Shown here piece after piece: positions 7,122 through 10,666 of a DNA stretch of 10,666 nt. Both the position numbers and the translations under genes were made by a program. Location of the stretch: contig LVLI01001343.1 in the NCBI GenBank assembly GCA_001687465.1, positions 1-10,666 on the forward strand, in the 5' to 3' direction. The notes below the pieces were generated by a model. That model was not told the origin of the DNA and did no database searches. It was given only the letters and a program-made list of their open reading frames with translations. Each line of letters opens with the position of its first letter. The stretch's first letter is position 1. Source of the stretch: Halocafeteria seosinensis. Lineage: Eukaryota; Sar; Bigyra; Bicosoecida.

Positions 7122-7431
7122 CAGCCTCAATTTCGACGAAAGTTACCCAATTTTACCTTGTTTCTCTGATTTGCTTGAACTTTTTCAGTGAAACATTTTT
7201 ATCCAAAAATCACACCGTTTAGTACAATTTTATATTTCGGCCTCCAAATTTTTGTGCCTTGACAATTTCAACGAAAGTTTCCCATTTTTACCTTGTTTTT
7301 CTAACTTGCTTGAACTTTTTCAGTGAAATATTTTTATTAAAAAATCATGCCGTTTAGTACAATTTTATTTTTTGGCCACCAAATTTTTGACCCTTGAAAA
7401 TTTGGACGAAAGTTTCCCATTTTTACCTTAG
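7122..7431. repeat. 135-bp tandem repeat, about 2.3 copies
   Basis: ACGAAAGTT(A/T)CCCA starts at 7136, 7271 and 7406, an exact 135-bp period. The copies share CTTGCTTGAACTTTTTCAGT, CCGTTTAGTACAATTTTAT and a CCAAATTTTTG block, with scattered substitutions. The array is AT-rich and noncoding, and its right end near 7431 marks a sharp change in base composition. It may be the right subterminal region of the Polinton-like element or the edge of the host sequence. Confidence 0.82.
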
Positions 7432-7827
7432 TGCTAGAACCCGCCCCTATATACTACTTACGGTTTCGCTAAGTTCTGACCGCTCGATCTGTTACTGCAG
7501 CAGTCTTTGCCACGGAATGAGCGCAGTGTTTAGTGTATATTTTACACACATTGCATGTGTCCGCCATGGCACATGAGAGAGCCAGCGAGCAAAGTGAAAA
7601 TGGAAAAAGGTGGCACGCCTATGTGCCTTCTTAAGGGAGAGATTTGTGCAGGGGAATGCAAACGGACGGAGGGGAATCTTTGTTGGGTAAATCCGCCGCT
7701 GAAGTCAACGAAGCAGGGGACAACTGATTGCTGAAAGGTGGAGATTGCTTAGAGTGAATATCCCGTAAGCAGCGACAGCATTTTGCTGCATGCTGTGCCC
7801 TGTTTCCCATCAAATGCAAATGAAATG
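7432..7827. other. Noncoding stretch with a TATA-like sequence, no gene seen
   Basis: Base composition shifts to near-balanced here. CCCCTATATAC at 7443-7453 resembles a TATA box, but no transcript can be assigned to it. Open frames are short, without recognisable protein content. The segment leads into the 2.2-kb-spaced direct repeat. Confidence 0.4.
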
Positions 7828-8426
7828 CTGGTGGATGGTAAGAAAGACGCTGTTTGGTTGATTGAGTTGGTCGCGTAACTGAGCCCAGCAGACGCTATGT
7901 TTCAGTGTTGCTCTGTAGTCTAGTCTTGGCAGCGTACATGCTACGCTGGACTTTGAAGAGTGAATTTTTTGGCCGATCACGTTGACATTGGCTATTGCGC
8001 GTTTCGGCAGCCTTAATAGCGTTATAGACAAAAAGCAATGGCTGATGCCATCTTGATGGTAAGAAAGCCTGATTGAGTTGGTTGCGCAACTGAGCCCAGC
8101 AGACGCAGTATTTCATTGTTGCTCTTCGGGAAGAAGTCTAGTCTTGTTACGCTGAACTTGAAGAGTGAATGTTTTGCCCGAACACGTTGCCATGGCTACT
8201 GTTGACGTTGACTCTGCTGGAGACCCCTTCTTGGGCCATTCGCACCCTTACTTTGTTCCGACGCTTCCCTTTTTTTCCCCGTTTACTGTGGACCTTGTCT
8301 TTTTCCCTTTGTCGCTTTTATCCAGTTCTGTGAACTTCTGTCCCACGTGTCTTCGCGTTTAGTTTCCAGTCGTCCAATTCTGTCCCGTGTATCTTCGCGT
8401 TGAGCTTTTGTTCACATGGACAGTCT
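7828..8426 (+). repeat. Copy 1 of a roughly 600-bp direct repeat
   Basis: This stretch matches 10048-10662 closely, with small indels that move the offset from 2220 to 2237 bp. Inside it a sub-unit of about 221 bp occurs twice: GATGGTAAGAAAG starts at 7834 and 8055, each followed by TTGAGTTGGT and ACTGAGCCCAGCAGACGC. A deletion near 7915 removes a CGGGAAGA block found in copy 2. Short open frames on the minus strand only mirror the repeats. Confidence 0.85.
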
Positions 8427-9112
8427 TACATTTTTGTCGCGTGGCCTCCTTTCGTCCAGTTCTTCGCGTGGCTTCGTTTCGTCCAGTTCTTCGCGTTTAG
8501 CTGCCTTTCGTCCAGTTCTGTCTCCCGTGTCTTCGCGTTGAGCTTTTGTTCACATGGACACTCTTGTCACGTTAGTGGTGGACTGACCCAACAGGACAAT
8601 CCCTGTTTCGTGTGTCTTTTGGTTTTGCTGCCTTTCGTTCATTCTGTCCCGCGCGTCGCGTTCCTTTCGTCTAGTTCTGTCCCGCGTGTGTCTTTCCGTT
8701 TGACTTGGTCTTTCCTATCCGACGTGTCTTTACGTTCAGCACTCTTTAAGTTTAAGGGACCGTCTCGTCTCTGTTCTGCCGCCTAAATTAACAGCCCGTG
8801 TGTCCACTTGTCTAGCATGCTTTCTTCCTTACAGTGTGTCTTTTCGTTCGGCTCTCTTCAAGGTATCGGCCTGTCTCCGTTCGTCTCTCCATTCTTGTCC
8901 CTTGCCCGAGTGGCTGCTGCCGTCTCCTTAAAACTGGTGTTACATTTATTAATCAACGACTGTAACCTTGGGCCATCAGCATCCTTACTTTGTTCCGACG
9001 CTTCCCATTGTTTTCTCCCGTAGATGTTTTCCGTCCCTCTTTCGTCCAGTTGTGTCCTGCTTGTCTTCGCGTTCAGTTTCTTTTCGTCCAATTCTGTCTC
9101 GTGTATCTTCGC
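8330..9112 (+). repeat. Degenerate pyrimidine-rich minisatellite
   Basis: Variants of TTTCGTCCAGTTCTGTCCCG followed by TGTCTTCGCGTT recur about ten times, for example near 8331, 8371, 8451, 8480, 8506, 8635, 8663, 9039 and 9072. Spacing is irregular. A longer unit GAGCTTTTGTTCACATGGAC recurs at 8402 and about 8540. The open frames across it have low-complexity S/F/V content and are not taken as genes. Confidence 0.7.
8968..9007 (+). repeat. Third copy of the segment that follows the direct repeat core
   Basis: CTTGGGCCAT, then CCTTACTTTGTTCCGACGCT, matches 8231-8269 with a few substitutions and also matches about 10468-10506. This shows the repeat unit was partly duplicated at an offset of about 738 bp before it diverged. 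Confidence 0.7.
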
Positions 9113-9270
9113 GGGGTATATTCTGCGGGGATTTATTCAGCGCTTAAGTGGAGGAGGTCAAGTTTGGACGACTGCAAGTGACTACAATACATGCAAGCGT
9201 TGAACTCAACCAGGTCTTTCCTTTTTTGGAGGATGCACACCTTCTTGTTTGCTGCAGATGTGTGGGTGTG
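9113..9270. other. Spacer with no feature seen
   Basis: No gene, RNA gene or repeat was recognised in this short stretch between the minisatellite and the 255-bp duplication. Confidence 0.4.
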
Positions 9271-9780
9271 GGACACATTTTTTCGTTGTGAAGTTGAGCG
9301 GTTTAGAGCGGTTTTGAAGCTTCTCCTGTCTTCTACACAAAGTATCTGCATTCCCCATATATACAGACCGACGTAGAATCGCACGCTCTATCTGGACATA
9401 TGTTTTATATTGTTGCTTCTACGGCGTAATGAGGCTTGCGATAAGGTAAAGGAATGTTTGTCGTGTCGAAAAGCTAGACTGCCTATTCCAAGTTGACAGG
9501 ACCCTCTGGGCTTAAAAGCCCATCCGGAACACTTTTTTGGGTTGTGAAGTTGGGGGGTTCGGAGTTGTTTGGAGCTTCTCTTGTGTTATACACGCAGTTC
9601 CTGGGATCCTAGTGCACACAGAACGACGTAGAATTGCACATTCTATCTAGACACATGTATTATATTGTTGCTTAAACGGTGTATTGAGGATTCTCGAAGG
9701 CAAAGAAATGTTTGTCGCATCAGAGAGCTAGACTGCAATTTCCAAGTTGACAGGACCATCTGGGCTTAAAAGCCCATCCG
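9271..9780 (+). repeat. 255-bp tandem duplication
   Basis: Copy 1 (9271-9525) and copy 2 (9526-9780) share GTTGTGAAGTTG, GACGTAGAAT (9370 and 9625), TATATTGTTGCTT, AAGAAATGTTTGTCG-type and CCAAGTTGACAGGACC blocks. Each ends with CTGGGCTTAAAAGCCCATCC, whose GGGCTT-AA-AAGCCC part is a hairpin (9508-9521 and 9762-9775). A TATA-like CCATATATACAG at about 9355-9366 is present only in copy 1. Divergence suggests the duplication is old. Confidence 0.8.
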
Positions 9781-9839
9781 GAAAACAGTGTATGCAGTAT
9801 TAAGGCGCGAGAACGCGGTTCTCGTTGACCGGATGGGCT
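9771..9839. other. Nested stem-loop
   Basis: AGCCCATCCGG (9771-9781) pairs with CCGGATGGGCT (9829-9839) as an 11-bp outer stem. Inside it CGAGAAC-GCG-GTTCTCG (9808-9824) forms a 7-bp hairpin. No function is assigned. Confidence 0.5.
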
Positions 9840-10047
9840 GTTGGTTTGGTTTCATCAAGTGTTTTGCGAGATAGTAGGGTTGCAGTGAGTTCGTGATTCG
9901 CGCTGTGGCCTGCGTGAAAGTCATAGAGAATTGATTTCGCGTGTTGTGCAGTTACGCATGTGGAGCAACTGAGGAAGGTAGACGCTGTGTTTCAGTGTAG
10001 CTCTTACGGGAAGAAGTTTATTCTTGGTAGCGTTATAGAGTTAAGCA
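9840..10047. other. Spacer with a diverged partial copy of the 220-bp sub-unit
   Basis: From about 9955 the sequence GTGGAGCAACTGAGGAAGGT, then AGACGCTGTGTTTCAGTGTA and GGGAAGAAGT, resembles the sub-unit seen at 7850 and 8080. It is more diverged than the other copies. No coding sequence is seen. Confidence 0.5.
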
Positions 10048-10666
10048 ATGGTGGATGGTAAGAAAGACTTGTTTGGTTGATTGAGTTGGTCGCCTAACTG
10101 AGCCCAGGAGACGCTATGTTTCAGTGTTGCTCTGTACGGGAAGAAGTCTAGTCTTGGCAGCGTACATGCTACGCTGGACTTTGAAGAGTGAATTTTTTGC
10201 CCGATCACGTTGCCATTGGCTATTGCGCATTTCGGCAGCCTTGGTAGCGTATAGACAAAAAGCAATGGCTGATGCCGTCTTGATGGTAAGAAAGCCGGTG
10301 TTTGGTTGATTGAGTTGGTTGCGCAACTGAGCCCAGCAGACGCTGTATTTCACTGTTGCTCTTCGGGAAGAAGTCTAGTCTTGTTACGCTGAACTTGAAG
10401 AGTGAATGTTTTGCCCGAACACGTTGCCATGGCTACTGTTGACGTTGACTCTGCTGGAGACCCCTTCTTGGGCCATTCGCACCCTTACTTTGTTCCGACG
10501 CTTCCTTTTTTTCCCCGTTTACTGTGGACCTTGTCTTTTTCCCTTTGTCGCTTTTATCCAGTTCTGTGAACTTCTGTCCCACGTGTCTTCGCGTTTAGTT
10601 TCCTGTCGTCCAATTCTGTCCCGTGTATCTTCGCGTTGAGCTTTTGTTCACATGGACAGTCTTGTC
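10048..10666 (+). repeat. Copy 2 of the roughly 600-bp direct repeat, running off the window
   Basis: This is the partner of 7828-8426. Sub-units start at 10054 and 10282 (228-bp spacing). Identity is high up to the window end, where GAGCTTTTGTTCACATGGAC again leads into the minisatellite. The array therefore probably continues beyond this window as a unit of about 2.2 kb. Confidence 0.85.

Noticed and set aside
8165-9376. Several 60-130 codon frames on both strands (for example 8400-8786, 8808-9023, 9133-9384)
   Set aside because: They are translations of the pyrimidine-rich minisatellite or repeats, with low-complexity content and no recognisable domain.
7810-10353. Minus-strand frames with repeated peptides such as CWAQLRNQLNQ
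   Set aside because: They recur only because the underlying 220-bp DNA repeat recurs. Frames break between copies.
7828-10666. LTR pair of a small retrotransposon
   Set aside because: No gag/pol, primer-binding site or polypurine tract is recognisable between the copies, and the repeat has internal tandem structure.

Overview
The window is eukaryotic repeat-rich DNA, probably from an invertebrate metazoan. I infer this from the kinds of mobile elements present and could not identify the species. Two unresolved bases (185 and 212) suggest a draft assembly. The centre holds a compact set of three genes in one orientation that belongs to the Polinton/Maverick (adintovirus-like) group: a protein-primed family B DNA polymerase (about 2231-5521), a retrovirus-type integrase with a C-terminal chromodomain (5530-6456), and a small RING-finger protein (6523-7023). 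The polymerase keeps its exonuclease and polymerase motifs but has one in-frame TAG at 4814-4816 and no in-frame ATG near its conserved N-terminal block. It is therefore either recently dead or depends on an unusual expression mechanism. No capsid, packaging ATPase or maturation protease gene is visible.

Left flank (1-1297): a broken retroelement. A reverse transcriptase palm fragment with a QGDPL motif lies on the plus strand (about 1140-1297). Later parts of the same kind of protein lie on the minus strand (about 287-735 and 1-165). A 122-bp inverted repeat (165-286 / 927-1048) separates and frameshifts the minus-strand parts. The RT fragment stops where a 54-bp perfect palindrome (1298-1351) begins.

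Upstream of the polymerase (1352-2230): AT-rich DNA, two copies of a 62-63 bp repeat, a foldback/MITE-like element with 93-bp perfect inverted arms and nine TGACGT half-sites (1684-2012), and three copies of a 37-bp repeat.

Downstream of the RING gene: a 135-bp tandem repeat (7122-7431), then about 3.2 kb with no convincing gene. That stretch holds a roughly 600-bp direct repeat spaced 2.2 kb apart, a degenerate pyrimidine-rich minisatellite, and a 255-bp tandem duplication.

In the Polinton group the polymerase copies the linear element from a protein primer and the integrase inserts it into chromatin. The chromodomain is thought to guide target choice. The RING protein may act on host ubiquitin pathways. 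If the limits at about 1298 and 7431 are real, this is a reduced, capsid-less element of about 6.1 kb.
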